Positions 29,320 through 38,206 are shown, counted from the stretch's first letter. The stretch: DNA of 64,000 bases from Chlamydiales bacterium (GCA_024233435.1 JACKPQ010000002.1:1-64000); one strand, 5' to 3'. A program made the numbers and translations. The notes: generated by a model from the sequence alone, not told the origin.

Positions 29320-29881
29320 TCATTTCGATGATGATATGAATCGCTGCCATATGTGCTTCTTGAACGCGGTCTGAATACGGAAACCCTGAAACAACCCATT
29401 CGTGATCGCACACATCTTTAAGCTTACCTCCAGTTTTGCCTAAAAAAGCAACTGTGGTCAGTCCATTAGCTTTGGCAACTTCAACGGCTTGTACTAGATT
29501 TGGCGAATTGCCGCTTGTTGTTAAGGCAATAAAGACATCACCTGCAACTCCATGGGCTTCAACGCCTCTTGAAAAAACATCATCATAGCCCGTGTCATTT
29601 CCAACGCAGCTCATATGACCTGGATCAGCTAAGGCGATTGCCGGTAGCGCTTTGCGCTTTCTACGAAAGTACCCCGTCATTTCTTCGACAAAATGCATCG
29701 CATCACACAAACTACCACCGTTGCCAGCAACAATGATTTTATTGCCCCGCTTGAAACAATCTGCAATGGCCATGGCCACCTCTTCAATAAAAGGCTTGGC
29801 ACACTTTAAAGTTTGCGCTGCTGCAATCGCCTCATCAACAGAATGCGTAATAGCGTCTTGAATAGATAATGTTTGAGTCAT
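29297..29881 (-). CDS. gmhA: Phosphoheptose isomerase-like SIS protein
   Basis: Sedoheptulose-7-phosphate isomerase, first step of heptose synthesis for lipopolysaccharide. The family marks are AGNGGSLCDAMHFVEEMTGYF, ALTTSGNSPNLVQA and the C-terminal QEAHMAAIHIIIEMIE with both histidines. A start at 29881 (MTQTLSIQ) is preferred because GGAG lies six bases upstream; the open frame reaches 29926 but those residues look non-coding. About 194 residues, usual for GmhA. It is in front of lpxK with overlap, linking two lipopolysaccharide steps. Confidence 0.87.
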   Translation of the reverse strand: MTQTLSIQDAITHSVDEAIAAAQTLKCAKPFIEEVAMAIADCFKRGNKIIVAGNGGSLCDAMHFVEEMTGYFRRKRKALPAIALADPGHMSCVGNDTGYDDVFSRGVEAHGVAGDVFIALTTSGNSPNLVQAVEVAKANGLTTVAFLGKTGGKLKDVCDHEWVVSGFPYSDRVQEAHMAAIHIIIEMIEKVLFD

Positions 29882-29942
29882 CATTTTCTCCATTTTCATG
29901 TCAGCATAGCAAAAATAGCATTTCACTTGCTATAGTTGGGTT

Positions 29943-30842
29943 ATGCATATCGCTATCATTGGAGCCTCGGGTCTTGTTGGCCGAGAAATTCATAATCAAC
30001 TGATTAAGAGAAATTTTGTTTTTTCAAAAATTTCTCTCTTTGGTCGGGTTGCCAGGGATGAAATCCTCTCTCTTGACTCTATCCATTGGCATGATATCGA
30101 TTTGGCTTTTTTTGCTGCGGGCTCTAGCGTCTCAAAAAAATATATTCCACAAGCCCTAGCAGCTGGCTGCAGAGTTATCGATAGCAGCAGCTATTATCGC
30201 AACTCAGCTCCCTTAATCATTCCCGAGATCAACGGCCATCTTATCAAAGACGCCCAGCTGATAGCTTCTCCTAACTGCACAGCCTCGATTGCACTGATGG
30301 CCCTTTATCCTCTCCATGTGCATTGCCCCATTCAGCGCATTGTCGCTTCTACCTATCAAGCAGCGAGTGGTGGCGGTCATAAAATGATGCAAGCGTTCCT
30401 CGATAACCCCTTAGAATTCCCTCTCCATTTACACGATTCATTTGACGGTCATGACTATAGCGGTGAAGAGCGCAAAATGTCTGATGAAATGCGCCTTATA
30501 CTCAATGCACCAGGCCTCCCAATTTCCGCGCGTTGCGTGCGGGTCCCTGTACTTCGGGCCCATAGCATAGCGCTTAATGTCGAATTCGAAAAACCCATAG
30601 CAGATCCAAAAACTTTGCTGCAGTCTGCCCCAGGTTTGCGGCTTGTTGAGAGGCCCACTCCTAAAGATGCAACAGAATGCGATGACGTTTTTTGTGGTTC
30701 TATAAGACAAGACCCCTCCCATCCTAATTGCCTCGAGCTTTGGGTCGTCGGCGATCAACTCCTAAAAGGCGCAGCTCTGAACGCCGTCCAAATCGCTGAA
30801 CAATTTTCTGTAGAAAAAAAAGTTCAAAAAATATTAGCCTAG
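29943..30842 (+). CDS. asd: Aspartate-semialdehyde dehydrogenase
   Basis: NADPH-dependent reduction of aspartyl phosphate, leading to lysine/diaminopimelate and peptidoglycan. The N terminus IAIIGASGLVGREI is the NADP-binding loop. The catalytic cysteine is C112 in ASPNCTASIAL, the substrate region is YQAASGGG (about 138-145), and a basic/histidine motif follows at RVPVLRAHSIALNVEF. At 299 residues it is somewhat shorter than the usual 330-345, but no motif is missing. The gene is divergent from gmhA, 61 bases apart, so a promoter should lie there. Confidence 0.88.
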   Translation: MHIAIIGASGLVGREIHNQLIKRNFVFSKISLFGRVARDEILSLDSIHWHDIDLAFFAAGSSVSKKYIPQALAAGCRVIDSSSYYRNSAPLIIPEINGHLIKDAQLIASPNCTASIALMALYPLHVHCPIQRIVASTYQAASGGGHKMMQAFLDNPLEFPLHLHDSFDGHDYSGEERKMSDEMRLILNAPGLPISARCVRVPVLRAHSIALNVEFEKPIADPKTLLQSAPGLRLVERPTPKDATECDDVFCGSIRQDPSHPNCLELWVVGDQLLKGAALNAVQIAEQFSVEKKVQKILA

Positions 30843-30872
30843 GGCGTTTTCAACGTTTAACCTGGAGGCTTT

Positions 30873-31376
30873 ATGAAAATTTTTATTTTTTCTCTGCTTG
30901 TATCTGTCCAATGTTTAGCCCTTACACCACCAAAACCAATTCAAGGGTATCCAATGATGATGGCAGGAGGGAGTGCTATCCTTGGAGCGGGTGACATGTC
31001 AGTCGTAATAAACAATCTCCCTAAGGGATGGGGCACAAGTATCTCAAGCCTTAGCAAATCGGGTGGTTACCTTGAACTTTTACCAACTCAAGGCAAATAT
31101 GGTTGCAGTGTTGAGATGAAACGCTTTGATAGCGAGCAGGATTTAGAAAAAAAATATGCTGAAATAAAACGCTCATTTGATCAGAAGAAAGTCAAGGACC
31201 TTAACGATGGTTTTGAAGCCGAGCTAAGTCACGCCTGGTATTCTTGCTACACGTCTAATCCGTTTCTCGTTGAAATTTGGTATGTCTTTCCAAAAAATGT
31301 AGGTCGTGCTAAGAAAAAATACGCAGAGAATTGGGACTTATTAAAAAATAGCGTGCGAGTCAGCCAAAGAAGCTAG
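30873..31376 (+). CDS. Exported hypothetical protein
   Basis: I do not recognise a family. The protein has 167 residues with a signal peptide at 1-16 (MKIFIFSLLVSVQCLA). The mature part begins with a Pro/Gly-rich stretch (TPPKPIQGYPMMMAGGSA) followed by mixed alpha/beta sequence with three cysteines, and no membrane segment. TGGAGG lies six bases before the ATG. It stands 30 bases downstream of asd and may be cotranscribed. Probably periplasmic or outer-membrane associated. Confidence 0.65.
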   Translation: MKIFIFSLLVSVQCLALTPPKPIQGYPMMMAGGSAILGAGDMSVVINNLPKGWGTSISSLSKSGGYLELLPTQGKYGCSVEMKRFDSEQDLEKKYAEIKRSFDQKKVKDLNDGFEAELSHAWYSCYTSNPFLVEIWYVFPKNVGRAKKKYAENWDLLKNSVRVSQRS

Positions 31377-31399
31377 CTTGATATTGGTTCGCGTTGCGC

Positions 31400-32017
31400 T
31401 TAAAGACGAAGCATTTGTGGCATTAAAGCTTTAATTTCGATGTCTGATTTAAGTGTGGGGTGGGGCAAATTGACTTGGGTATGGTGTAAGTCGATAGTCC
31501 CCTTTCCGCGGGCTGCTTTTGTTGCCGCTCCATACTTTGTATCGCCGACAATCGGATGGCCAATCGCTGCAAATTGAGCTCGAATCTGATGATAACGCCC
31601 TGTTAAAAGCTCTATTTCAACGAGGCTAGTTTCACCTGATTGCAACACCCTGTAGTTAAGTTTGGCTACTTTCCCATCAGGGGCAATCTCTGCTCGATGA
31701 TCTCCATGAACAAGCCGATGCTCTAATGTGCTGGCACCCTTTAATTTTCCTTCAACGCGTGCGCGATAAATTTTTGTCCATTTCCCCTCTTTTAGAGACT
31801 CATTCATGCGGGAGAGGCCTTTACTCGATTTTGCAAAAATCACAATGCCACTAACAGGAGCATCAATGCGGTGAACACAGTGCAAGTAGCGATAGTTTTG
31901 GCGCAGCAAGTCCTCAAGGCCGCTCTCCTGCCCAGCAGATTGCGTGAGCATACCTGCAGGCTTATCCACGGCTAGAATATGGTTATCCTCAAAGAGAACG
32001 TTGGCGCAAAACTTCAT
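31400..32017 (-). CDS. RluA-family pseudouridine synthase
   Basis: Converts uridine to pseudouridine in rRNA or tRNA. The catalytic motif HRIDAPVSGIVIFAKS, with the active-site aspartate, is at about residues 47-62. LLTGRYHQIRAQFAAIGHPIVGDTKYG is the second hallmark. At 205 residues the protein is the short form without an S4 domain. Start ATG lies inside the TrmH-type gene by 29 bases. The target position is unknown. Confidence 0.9.
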   Translation of the reverse strand: MKFCANVLFEDNHILAVDKPAGMLTQSAGQESGLEDLLRQNYRYLHCVHRIDAPVSGIVIFAKSSKGLSRMNESLKEGKWTKIYRARVEGKLKGASTLEHRLVHGDHRAEIAPDGKVAKLNYRVLQSGETSLVEIELLTGRYHQIRAQFAAIGHPIVGDTKYGAATKAARGKGTIDLHHTQVNLPHPTLKSDIEIKALMPQMLRL

Positions 32018-32780
32018 AAAGCATCAAGGTGGTTGCAGAGGCAACATTGAGTGAATCAGCCTGGCCCCTCATAGGAATCCTAACTTTTATTTCTGCAGCA
32101 TTTAGCCACTCATCTGAGAGTCCCAGCTGCTCGGTCCCAACGGCAATAGCAACAGGCCCAGTTAAGTCGACGTGGGTGTATTCGTCTTGCGCATCTGGAG
32201 TTGTTGCAACAATGGAAATCTGATGCTCTTTCAAATACGCAAATAGCTCAGCTGTGTTTGTTTCAACAGTTGGCACAGTAAAAAGCGTACCAACACTTGC
32301 ACGCACAACATTGGGGTTGTAAATATCGGTGCAGCGATCAACCACAACACACCCATCTACACCTACAGCATCACAAGAGCGCAAAATCGATCCTAGATTG
32401 CCCGGTTTTTCAATGCCTTGCGCAACCAAGAGAAATGGATTATCAGATAGTTTTATATCGCTCAGAGTTTTATTCGGTTGCTTTGCAATTGCAAAAAGTC
32501 CATCTGGGCGGTCTCGAAACGAGAGCTTACGAAACAAATCTTCTGGTAATTCTAAGACCGTTGCTCCCCGCTTATAGAGCGTATCAATCAATGCCCCTTC
32601 ATTGCTACCAAGGTAAAGATCTGGGCAAACAAACAGAGCGTGCACATCAACATCTGCTGCCCTAGATAGCTCGCGGTATCCTTCAATAACAAAATCGCCA
32701 GAGCTATCTCGACCTTTGCGATCCTTTAACTTTTTGGCAGCTTTAAGCTGGGGGTTTTGAGCGCTTGTAATTTTAAACAT
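31989..32780 (-). CDS. SpoU/TrmH-family RNA 2'-O-methyltransferase
   Basis: SAM-dependent 2'-O-ribose methyltransferase with the trefoil-knot fold. The N-terminal substrate-binding part begins MFKITSAQNPQLKAAKKLKDRKGR. The knot motifs are LLVAQGIEKPGNLGSILRSCDAVGVDGCVV, AIAVGTEQLGLSDEWL and IPMRGQADSLNVASATTLMLYE, all complete. The ATG at 32780 is chosen over the longer frame because GGGTGG precedes it and the family starts here. The gene matches spoU of the C. trachomatis CT403-404 neighbourhood as I remember it. Confidence 0.9.
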   Translation of the reverse strand: MFKITSAQNPQLKAAKKLKDRKGRDSSGDFVIEGYRELSRAADVDVHALFVCPDLYLGSNEGALIDTLYKRGATVLELPEDLFRKLSFRDRPDGLFAIAKQPNKTLSDIKLSDNPFLLVAQGIEKPGNLGSILRSCDAVGVDGCVVVDRCTDIYNPNVVRASVGTLFTVPTVETNTAELFAYLKEHQISIVATTPDAQDEYTHVDLTGPVAIAVGTEQLGLSDEWLNAAEIKVRIPMRGQADSLNVASATTLMLYEVLRQRSL

Positions 32781-33567
32781 AGGCCACCCTAGCGTAAGCG
32801 CCACTGGGAAGTGGCAAAGCATTTGCCCCATCGAGTGTCATTTCGCCGAATTCGCCCTGTCCGAGCATGTGACGCAAAACCAGAGGCGTGATTCCAGGCG
32901 TGTGGCATGTCAGCAAAGTGAAAAGCGGAGCATCGCTTAAAAGTTGCTGACATAGATCCATCAACTCCGGCAAATCATCTTCAATCTTAAAAACTTGCCC
33001 CTGCTTTCCCCGACCAAATGAGGGAGGATCTAAAATAATTCCTTCGTATTTTTTACCCCGTTTGACCTCGCGCTTCATAAATTTTATCGCATCATCAACA
33101 ATCCAGCGAATCGGCGCATCCGATAGTCCATTAATCGCTGCATTCTCTTTAGCCCAAGTGACCATACCAGGCGATGCGTCTAGGTGGCAAACATGAGCTC
33201 CAGCCTTTGCACAAGCCAGCGTGGCTCCGCCAGAGTAGGCAAACAGATTTAAAATATTGACGGGGCGGTTATCAATCAGCTTTTGCATCCACGGCCAGTG
33301 GACTGCATGCTCAGGAAATAGCCCAAGATGCCCAAAGTCAGTAGATTTAAGAATAAACTCAATCCCTTTATGCGTAGCTGTCCATTGCTCTGGGAGCTGA
33401 CCCACCCATTTGCCAGCTGGCTCGCGAGTAAAGCTCGCATCGGGACTCCACTGCTCTGGGTGCTGCTTTTTCCAAAGAGCTTGCGAGCACGGTCTTTGAA
33501 TCAAATGCTTGCCAAATTGCTCGAGCTTTTGCCCTTCTCCGCTATCGATCAGTTCATAATTAGTCAT
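32773..33567 (-). CDS. Class I SAM-dependent methyltransferase, RlmI-like
   Basis: A 264-residue methyltransferase. Motif I is ILNLFAYSGGATLACAKAGA, the second acidic contact is CHLDASPGMVTWAKENAAING, and the catalytic motif is GIILDPPSFGRG, similar to RNA m5C or large-subunit rRNA methyltransferases of the RlmI/RlmK group. The ATG at 33567 is used, with GAGG six bases upstream; the longer frame would start with TTG. The 3' end overlaps the TrmH-type gene and the 5' end overlaps cinA, in one compact operon. Target unknown. Confidence 0.85.
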   Translation of the reverse strand: MTNYELIDSGEGQKLEQFGKHLIQRPCSQALWKKQHPEQWSPDASFTREPAGKWVGQLPEQWTATHKGIEFILKSTDFGHLGLFPEHAVHWPWMQKLIDNRPVNILNLFAYSGGATLACAKAGAHVCHLDASPGMVTWAKENAAINGLSDAPIRWIVDDAIKFMKREVKRGKKYEGIILDPPSFGRGKQGQVFKIEDDLPELMDLCQQLLSDAPLFTLLTCHTPGITPLVLRHMLGQGEFGEMTLDGANALPLPSGAYARVAYV

Positions 33568-34798
33568 TGTATGCCTCAAATGGGGAGGTGTTGTGTTGAA
33601 TCAATTGCCAAAGTCCAGCTAATGCAAAATTTGCACATGCGTTAATGATTGTTTGTCTTGCCCAACCAGATCTAACAGACGGCACAAGTCCAACAATCGG
33701 CTCCTTATCTTTTTTGCCCATAGCTATCCATACCGTGCCAATAGGCTTATCGTCCGTGCCACCCGTGGGCCCGGCAATCCCTGTTACCGCTATCCCCCAA
33801 TTCGATTGAAACTTTTCAAAAACACCTGCAAGCATTTCCTTGGCCACCTCTGAACTCACTGCTCCATGACTTTTAAGCGTTTTTCCAGACACACCTAAAA
33901 GAGAAGACTTTGCCAAATTCGAATAAGAGACCACTCCACCCAAAAAATACTCAGATGCGCTTTGCAAACTCGTTATCTTAGATGCAATCAGCCCACCTGT
34001 GCAACTTTCAGCAACTGCAAGCGTTTGATTTTTTTTAATCAGTAGCTCATGCAAAGTTTCCTCAGGGCTAGAAGATTGATGGGCCATGACATGTTCTGAA
34101 AATTGCGCGCTAATTTTTTCAAATGCTGCATCAATCTTATTAGAATCACTTCCGCTGATACGCACTCCCAAATATCCATAAGCAGGATATATCCCAAATC
34201 CCAATTCAGGGAATTGTTCTTTAAGCATGCGCAAAACTGGATCAACATTTTGCTCGCGCAGCAGCGCCAACGTCATGCGTTTATGCAACACCTTAGGAGC
34301 ATTTTTTAAGCGCTTTTTAATGAATTCAAATGCCTCTGGCCACAACCCTTTAAGCTCTGATGGCACACCAGGCAGCAAAATCAAACCCTGATCTGCAAAA
34401 ACAAGCCCTGGGGCAGTTCCCAATCTGTTGTACAAAAGCTTAGCTTTTTCAGGGACAGTCGACTGCGAGCGAAAAGTAGACCTTGTCTCTCCAAAAATCT
34501 GACACAAATGGTCAAAATATTTTTGGTCAAAATGCAGCTCACTTCCTAGCATTTGCGAAACAATATTTTTGGTTTCATCATCCAGCGTTGGTCCTAGCCC
34601 GCCTGTTGTAATCACAACTTTCGATCGACGCAAAGCTTCATTGAGTCCAGCTTGCAAAGCCTGCCTACTATCTGGGAGCGTTGTGATGCGTTGAACCTCA
34701 AAACCTGCACTATAGAGCTCACGTGCAATAAACTGCGCATTTGTATTTAGCGTTGCTCCATGCAACAACTCATCGCCAATTGAAACAAGCTCAATCAT
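33560..34798 (-). CDS. cinA: CinA-like protein (nicotinamide-nucleotide amidase)
   Basis: Two-domain protein. The N-terminal MoCF/CinA domain starts MIELVSIGDELLHGATLNTN and includes TTGGLGPTLDDETKN. The C-terminal amidase domain has VAESCTGGLIASKITSLQSASEYFLGGVVSYSNLAKSSLLGV and GIAVTGIAGPTGGTDDKPIGTV. This domain hydrolyses nicotinamide mononucleotide in NAD recycling in studied bacteria. The ATG at 34798 overlaps the upstream stop (ATGA). The length of 412 residues is typical. Confidence 0.92.
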   Translation of the reverse strand: MIELVSIGDELLHGATLNTNAQFIARELYSAGFEVQRITTLPDSRQALQAGLNEALRRSKVVITTGGLGPTLDDETKNIVSQMLGSELHFDQKYFDHLCQIFGETRSTFRSQSTVPEKAKLLYNRLGTAPGLVFADQGLILLPGVPSELKGLWPEAFEFIKKRLKNAPKVLHKRMTLALLREQNVDPVLRMLKEQFPELGFGIYPAYGYLGVRISGSDSNKIDAAFEKISAQFSEHVMAHQSSSPEETLHELLIKKNQTLAVAESCTGGLIASKITSLQSASEYFLGGVVSYSNLAKSSLLGVSGKTLKSHGAVSSEVAKEMLAGVFEKFQSNWGIAVTGIAGPTGGTDDKPIGTVWIAMGKKDKEPIVGLVPSVRSGWARQTIINACANFALAGLWQLIQHNTSPFEAYND

Positions 34799-35400
34799 AC
34801 CCAAGCCTTAGTTTGTGGATGACATCTGATCCATTCACTGCACATTTTACCCAAACGAATCGGAAATGTCTTCTTTTCTCCATTGATAACAAAAGAAGTT
34901 GGCGCTGTCGAATCGCGCATCCATTTTTGCAATTGTAAAAACATCTTTCCATTTTCACTCGTGCGTAAAGGCTTGTGGCAAATCCCATCTGCATCCATTG
35001 CTATTTGTGGAAAGCTAAATTGCAGGCCCCAGCTCACACTCTCTTTCCCTAAGACCATTGACTGGCATTTGCTCCCTATCATTGCAAAAGTATGGTGCTG
35101 CAACTGGATAACAGGCCGGTCAGCTCGAAACAAATACCGCCCCTTTCCTACTTGCTTAGGCAGCAATGGCTCTTTTGAAAGAGCTGCATTAAAGTAAACT
35201 TTATCTGGCAAGACATCACCCCTTTGCAAGCCGCTGATATAGGCATCATATGCATCCAAAAACAGAGCACCAGACAAAGGCTGATCATCTGTTTGCACAC
35301 TCGATACATTGTAAATTCCACAATTGAGCATCTCAAAAAGAGCCTTCATTTCATCAGTACTTAAAAGAGCTTGCACCCTTAACCATTTAGCTACTTGCAT
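34795..35400 (-). CDS. Conserved-looking hypothetical protein
   Basis: I do not recognise this 201-residue soluble protein. It has no signal peptide or membrane segment, is rich in Gln and hydrophobics, and has pairs of cysteines spread along it. It lies between lspA (10-base overlap) and cinA (four-base overlap), which argues for a real, operon-bound gene. The tight packing suggests translation coupled to its neighbours, not a shared function. Confidence 0.6.
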   Translation of the reverse strand: MQVAKWLRVQALLSTDEMKALFEMLNCGIYNVSSVQTDDQPLSGALFLDAYDAYISGLQRGDVLPDKVYFNAALSKEPLLPKQVGKGRYLFRADRPVIQLQHHTFAMIGSKCQSMVLGKESVSWGLQFSFPQIAMDADGICHKPLRTSENGKMFLQLQKWMRDSTAPTSFVINGEKKTFPIRLGKMCSEWIRCHPQTKAWV

Positions 35401-35906
35401 TTTTTCTTAATGATAAAAGATTGAACAATAAATACTGCAACACCCAAACAGATATAAGCATCGGCTAAATTAAAAACTGGGTAGGAATAGCCTCCAAAAT
35501 TCAAATGGATCATATCGACAACATGTCCATAGACAAAACAATCGATAATGTTACCAATAGCCCCTGCTAAAATCATGACAAGTGGCACTATCTGTTGTTT
35601 AACCTTATTCCAAATCAGGATGTAAATAAGAAGGAGCCCAGTAATCAGCATACGCATAATCAAAAGTGGCAAGTGCATCCCTGAAAAGCTACCCCATGCA
35701 GCGCCACGATTGCCCACGTGCACAATAGACATTTCAATCCCCAAAAAATTTGCAAAAACCCCAACACCGCCATAGGGATATCCATGAGGGGCCCACTGCA
35801 TAGGCACTAAATGACTTTGTACCCACCACTTACTCAAAAAGTCGAGGAGCAATAATCCAGCGAACAGCCCACAATAGAGCCAAAGATGCCTAACGCTCTT
35901 TTTCAA
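35391..35906 (-). CDS. lspA: Lipoprotein signal peptidase
   Basis: Membrane aspartic protease (signal peptidase II) that cleaves prolipoprotein leaders. Four hydrophobic helices are visible. The catalytic aspartates are in AGAIGNIIDCFVYGHVVDMI and VFNLADAYICLGVAVF; NRGAAWGSFSG is the conserved loop. Frame analysis puts the start at TTG 35906, with AGGAG four to five bases upstream; a further in-frame TTG lies at 35924. There is no ATG near this position. The start sits inside dksA by about 17-35 bases. Confidence 0.87.
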   Translation of the reverse strand: MKKSVRHLWLYCGLFAGLLLLDFLSKWWVQSHLVPMQWAPHGYPYGGVGVFANFLGIEMSIVHVGNRGAAWGSFSGMHLPLLIMRMLITGLLLIYILIWNKVKQQIVPLVMILAGAIGNIIDCFVYGHVVDMIHLNFGGYSYPVFNLADAYICLGVAVFIVQSFIIKKKCK

Positions 35907-36246
35907 GTTGCTCCTGCGCCTCAACAGTCATCGTAGCATAAGGAATGGCCTCTAATCGCTTCAAAGGGATGGGTTTGCCAGAAATATCGCAAACGCCATA
36001 CGTTCCATCTTCTATTTTCTCTAGCGCCCTATCGATCTGACGCAAAATCCCCTGTTCCTTGTTCGAGACAGACAAGCTAATTGTACGTCCAAAATCATCC
36101 GTTCCTTCATCGGCCTGGTGTTGAGAATACCCCTTCACTTCATCAGCTGATTTGACCTGTTCACTCGTTTCTTTCAGCGCTCCTACCAGCTGGGCGCGCA
36201 GCTGCAGCAAGCTCTTTTTAAACTTTTCCATTTCACTTTGTTTCAT
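35890..36246 (-). CDS. dksA: DksA/TraR-family protein with degenerate zinc finger
   Basis: Small RNA-polymerase-binding regulator of the DksA family. The coiled-coil arm (about residues 1-60) includes DEGTDDFGRTISLSVSNKE, then ALEKIEDGTYGVCDISGKPIPLKRLEAIPYATM. In typical members the last region holds four zinc-binding cysteines; here only the first is kept (C in GVCDISG), the rest being Ser, Thr/Met and Ala. The fold can persist without zinc in some homologues. At 118 residues it is normal. The ATG overlaps the nrdR stop by four bases. It corresponds to dksA of the conserved chlamydial block. Confidence 0.85.
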   Translation of the reverse strand: MKQSEMEKFKKSLLQLRAQLVGALKETSEQVKSADEVKGYSQHQADEGTDDFGRTISLSVSNKEQGILRQIDRALEKIEDGTYGVCDISGKPIPLKRLEAIPYATMTVEAQEQLEKER

Positions 36247-36701
36247 CTCGTCTCCTTCGGGGCAACATCACTGATGGCATGCATTAACTCATCGACATCT
36301 TTAAAGCGTCTATAAACGCAGGCAAATCGAATATAAGCGACCATATCAAGTTCTTTTAAGTGTTTCATCACAATCTCTCCAAGGCTTGTTGCGTCAATCT
36401 CCCTAACCTGTTGCTCTAAAAGCTCTCCTGCAATCTTCGATGCAAGATCTCTAACCTTATCATGGCTGATCAACGTATGGCGACAAGCTGCACCCAGGCC
36501 CTTAATGAGCTTTTCAATTTGAAAATCCTCATAGCCACCGTCACGCTTTTTCACCTGGATTGTCAAATCAATCGTCTCAAAAGTTGTAAAGCGCTGCATG
36601 CACTTCAAGCATTGTCTTCTACGGCGAACCGCATTCTGATCGCCAGCTTCTCTTGAATCAGTGACTTTTGACTCACCATGCCTACAAAATGGACATTGCA
36701 T
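36243..36701 (-). CDS. nrdR: Transcriptional repressor NrdR
   Basis: Zinc-ribbon/ATP-cone repressor of ribonucleotide reductase genes. MQCPFCRHGESKVTDSREA and RRRRQCLKCMQRFTTFETID give the four-cysteine zinc ribbon. QVKKRDGGYEDFQIEKLIKGLGAACRH begins the ATP-cone, and MVAYIRFACVYRRFKDVDEL ends it. At 152 residues it is full length. It heads the dksA-lspA operon. Confidence 0.95.
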   Translation of the reverse strand: MQCPFCRHGESKVTDSREAGDQNAVRRRRQCLKCMQRFTTFETIDLTIQVKKRDGGYEDFQIEKLIKGLGAACRHTLISHDKVRDLASKIAGELLEQQVREIDATSLGEIVMKHLKELDMVAYIRFACVYRRFKDVDELMHAISDVAPKETR

Positions 36702-36925
36702 AATCTACCCTCGCAAAACGCTGCAGTATACCCATCAGATAATTTTTGACCACCACTTTCAAATTTGTCCGATTATAGCTTAAACTTCTCAAAATTACCA
36801 GTTCCAAAATTGAAAAATTTGCGCAATGACTGAACATCTCCGCTAAAATATCTAAAGCAATGATGTTTATACGCTTAAGAATCATAGTTCTCAGAGTAAT
36901 TTGAATTCTTCTTGACTAATCTTAC

Positions 36926-36976
36926 AAATACTGAGTATATTTAAAGTAAGGTTTAAAAATACTGAGTATATTTAAA
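36926..36976 (+). repeat. Two identical 20-bp direct repeats before a DUF4143 gene
   Basis: AAATACTGAGTATATTTAAA is found at 36926-36945 and again, identically, at 36957-36976. The period is 31 bp, about three helical turns. Each copy holds the palindrome ATACTgaGTAT-like core (TACTGAGTA). The second copy ends exactly at the base before the ATG at 36977, so a protein bound there would cover the start codon region. No other ribosome site is visible. Confidence 0.88.
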
Positions 36977-38149
36977 ATGACATTGATTATTAGGAAGATA
37001 GAAACGCGACTCAAAAAGGCTCTTGATCGAGGAAAGAGCATTTTATTGCTAGGTCCACGGCAAACGGGTAAAACGACCCTCGTAAAACGCCTCAATGCAG
37101 ATCTCTACATTAACCTGGCCCGACCTGCCACTCGGCAAGCTTATGAAAAGGATCCTGCACGCTTAACCCGAGAAGTAGAGGCCATGCCCCATCAATTTCC
37201 AATGGTGGTCATAGATGAAATACAAAAAGTTACGCCTTTGTTAGATGCCGTTCAAGACTTAATCGACTCAAAGACCGCTCAATTTATTTTAACTGGTTCA
37301 TCAGCAAGAAAACTCCGACGCGAGGGAGAAGCAAATTTATTGCCTGGGCGTGTGGTTGTACTGAGAATGGATCCGTTGTTGATTGATGAAATGACAAATC
37401 TCAATTTATCAATTGAGGAGATGCTCCTCTATGGCTCGCTACCTCAAGTTATTTTAGAAAAATCTATAGACCATCGAGAGGAAGATCTTTTTTCTTACGT
37501 AACCACATATTTGGAAGAAGAGATTCGTTCAGAAGCTCTTGTTCGAAATATCAGTGCTTTTGGAAACTTTCTCAAGCTCGCCGCCCTAGAATCTGGATGT
37601 ATTAGCAATTTTCACAAACTATCTCAAGACATTGGAGTGTCAACTCCAACAATCAGCGAATATTATCAGATTCTCGTCGACTGCCTCGTAGCCGAAAGAG
37701 TTGAAGCATTATCTCACTCCCATACTCGCAAAAGATTGATTAAGGCACCAAAATTTTTGATCTATGACCTAGGCGTACGACGAACTGCAGCAGGAGAGGG
37801 TCGTGACTTTCCAGACAAGTACATGGGAGATCTATTTGAGCAATGGGTAGGACTAGAATTACTGCGGCAGCTACGAACTATTCCAATGAAAAGCGCTTTA
37901 TTATTTTGGCGCGACCAGGCTGGCGCAGAAGTTGACTGGATTGTCGAGAAAGAAAACCATTACATCCCCGTTGAGGTAAAGTGGACAGAAAACCCAACCT
38001 CACAAGATGCAAAGCACGTACAAACCTTTATTGAGGAACACCCAAATTGTTCTCACGGCTACGTAATTTGTCGGGCATCTCGAGCCCAAAAACTAACCAA
38101 CAACATAACAGCCCTACCGTGGAATGAATTAAACCAAGTACTAACCTAA
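36977..38149 (+). CDS. AAA ATPase with DUF4143 nuclease-like domain (second copy)
   Basis: A 390-residue relative of the ATPase at 23.8 kb. Walker A is GPRQTGKT at residues 26-33, Walker B is VVIDEIQ with D80-E81. A winged-helix-like stretch lies around residues 190-240 (HKLSQDIGVSTPTISEYYQILVDCLVAERVEAL). The C-terminal tail has AEVDWIVE and PVEVKW, the D...ExK core of the PD-(D/E)XK fold. The two copies are clearly different in sequence, so they are not a recent duplication. Solitary gene with its own repeats immediately upstream; role not established for the family. Confidence 0.86.
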   Translation: MTLIIRKIETRLKKALDRGKSILLLGPRQTGKTTLVKRLNADLYINLARPATRQAYEKDPARLTREVEAMPHQFPMVVIDEIQKVTPLLDAVQDLIDSKTAQFILTGSSARKLRREGEANLLPGRVVVLRMDPLLIDEMTNLNLSIEEMLLYGSLPQVILEKSIDHREEDLFSYVTTYLEEEIRSEALVRNISAFGNFLKLAALESGCISNFHKLSQDIGVSTPTISEYYQILVDCLVAERVEALSHSHTRKRLIKAPKFLIYDLGVRRTAAGEGRDFPDKYMGDLFEQWVGLELLRQLRTIPMKSALLFWRDQAGAEVDWIVEKENHYIPVEVKWTENPTSQDAKHVQTFIEEHPNCSHGYVICRASRAQKLTNNITALPWNELNQVLT

Positions 38150-38206
38150 CTGCAAGAGGACTAAAAGTCTAAGTTAGAAAATTTAACACGCTTGGAAAAA
38201 CCACCT

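Noticed and set aside
34039..34309. Short frames inside cinA on both strands
   Set aside because: Out-of-frame shadows of cinA without ribosome sites.
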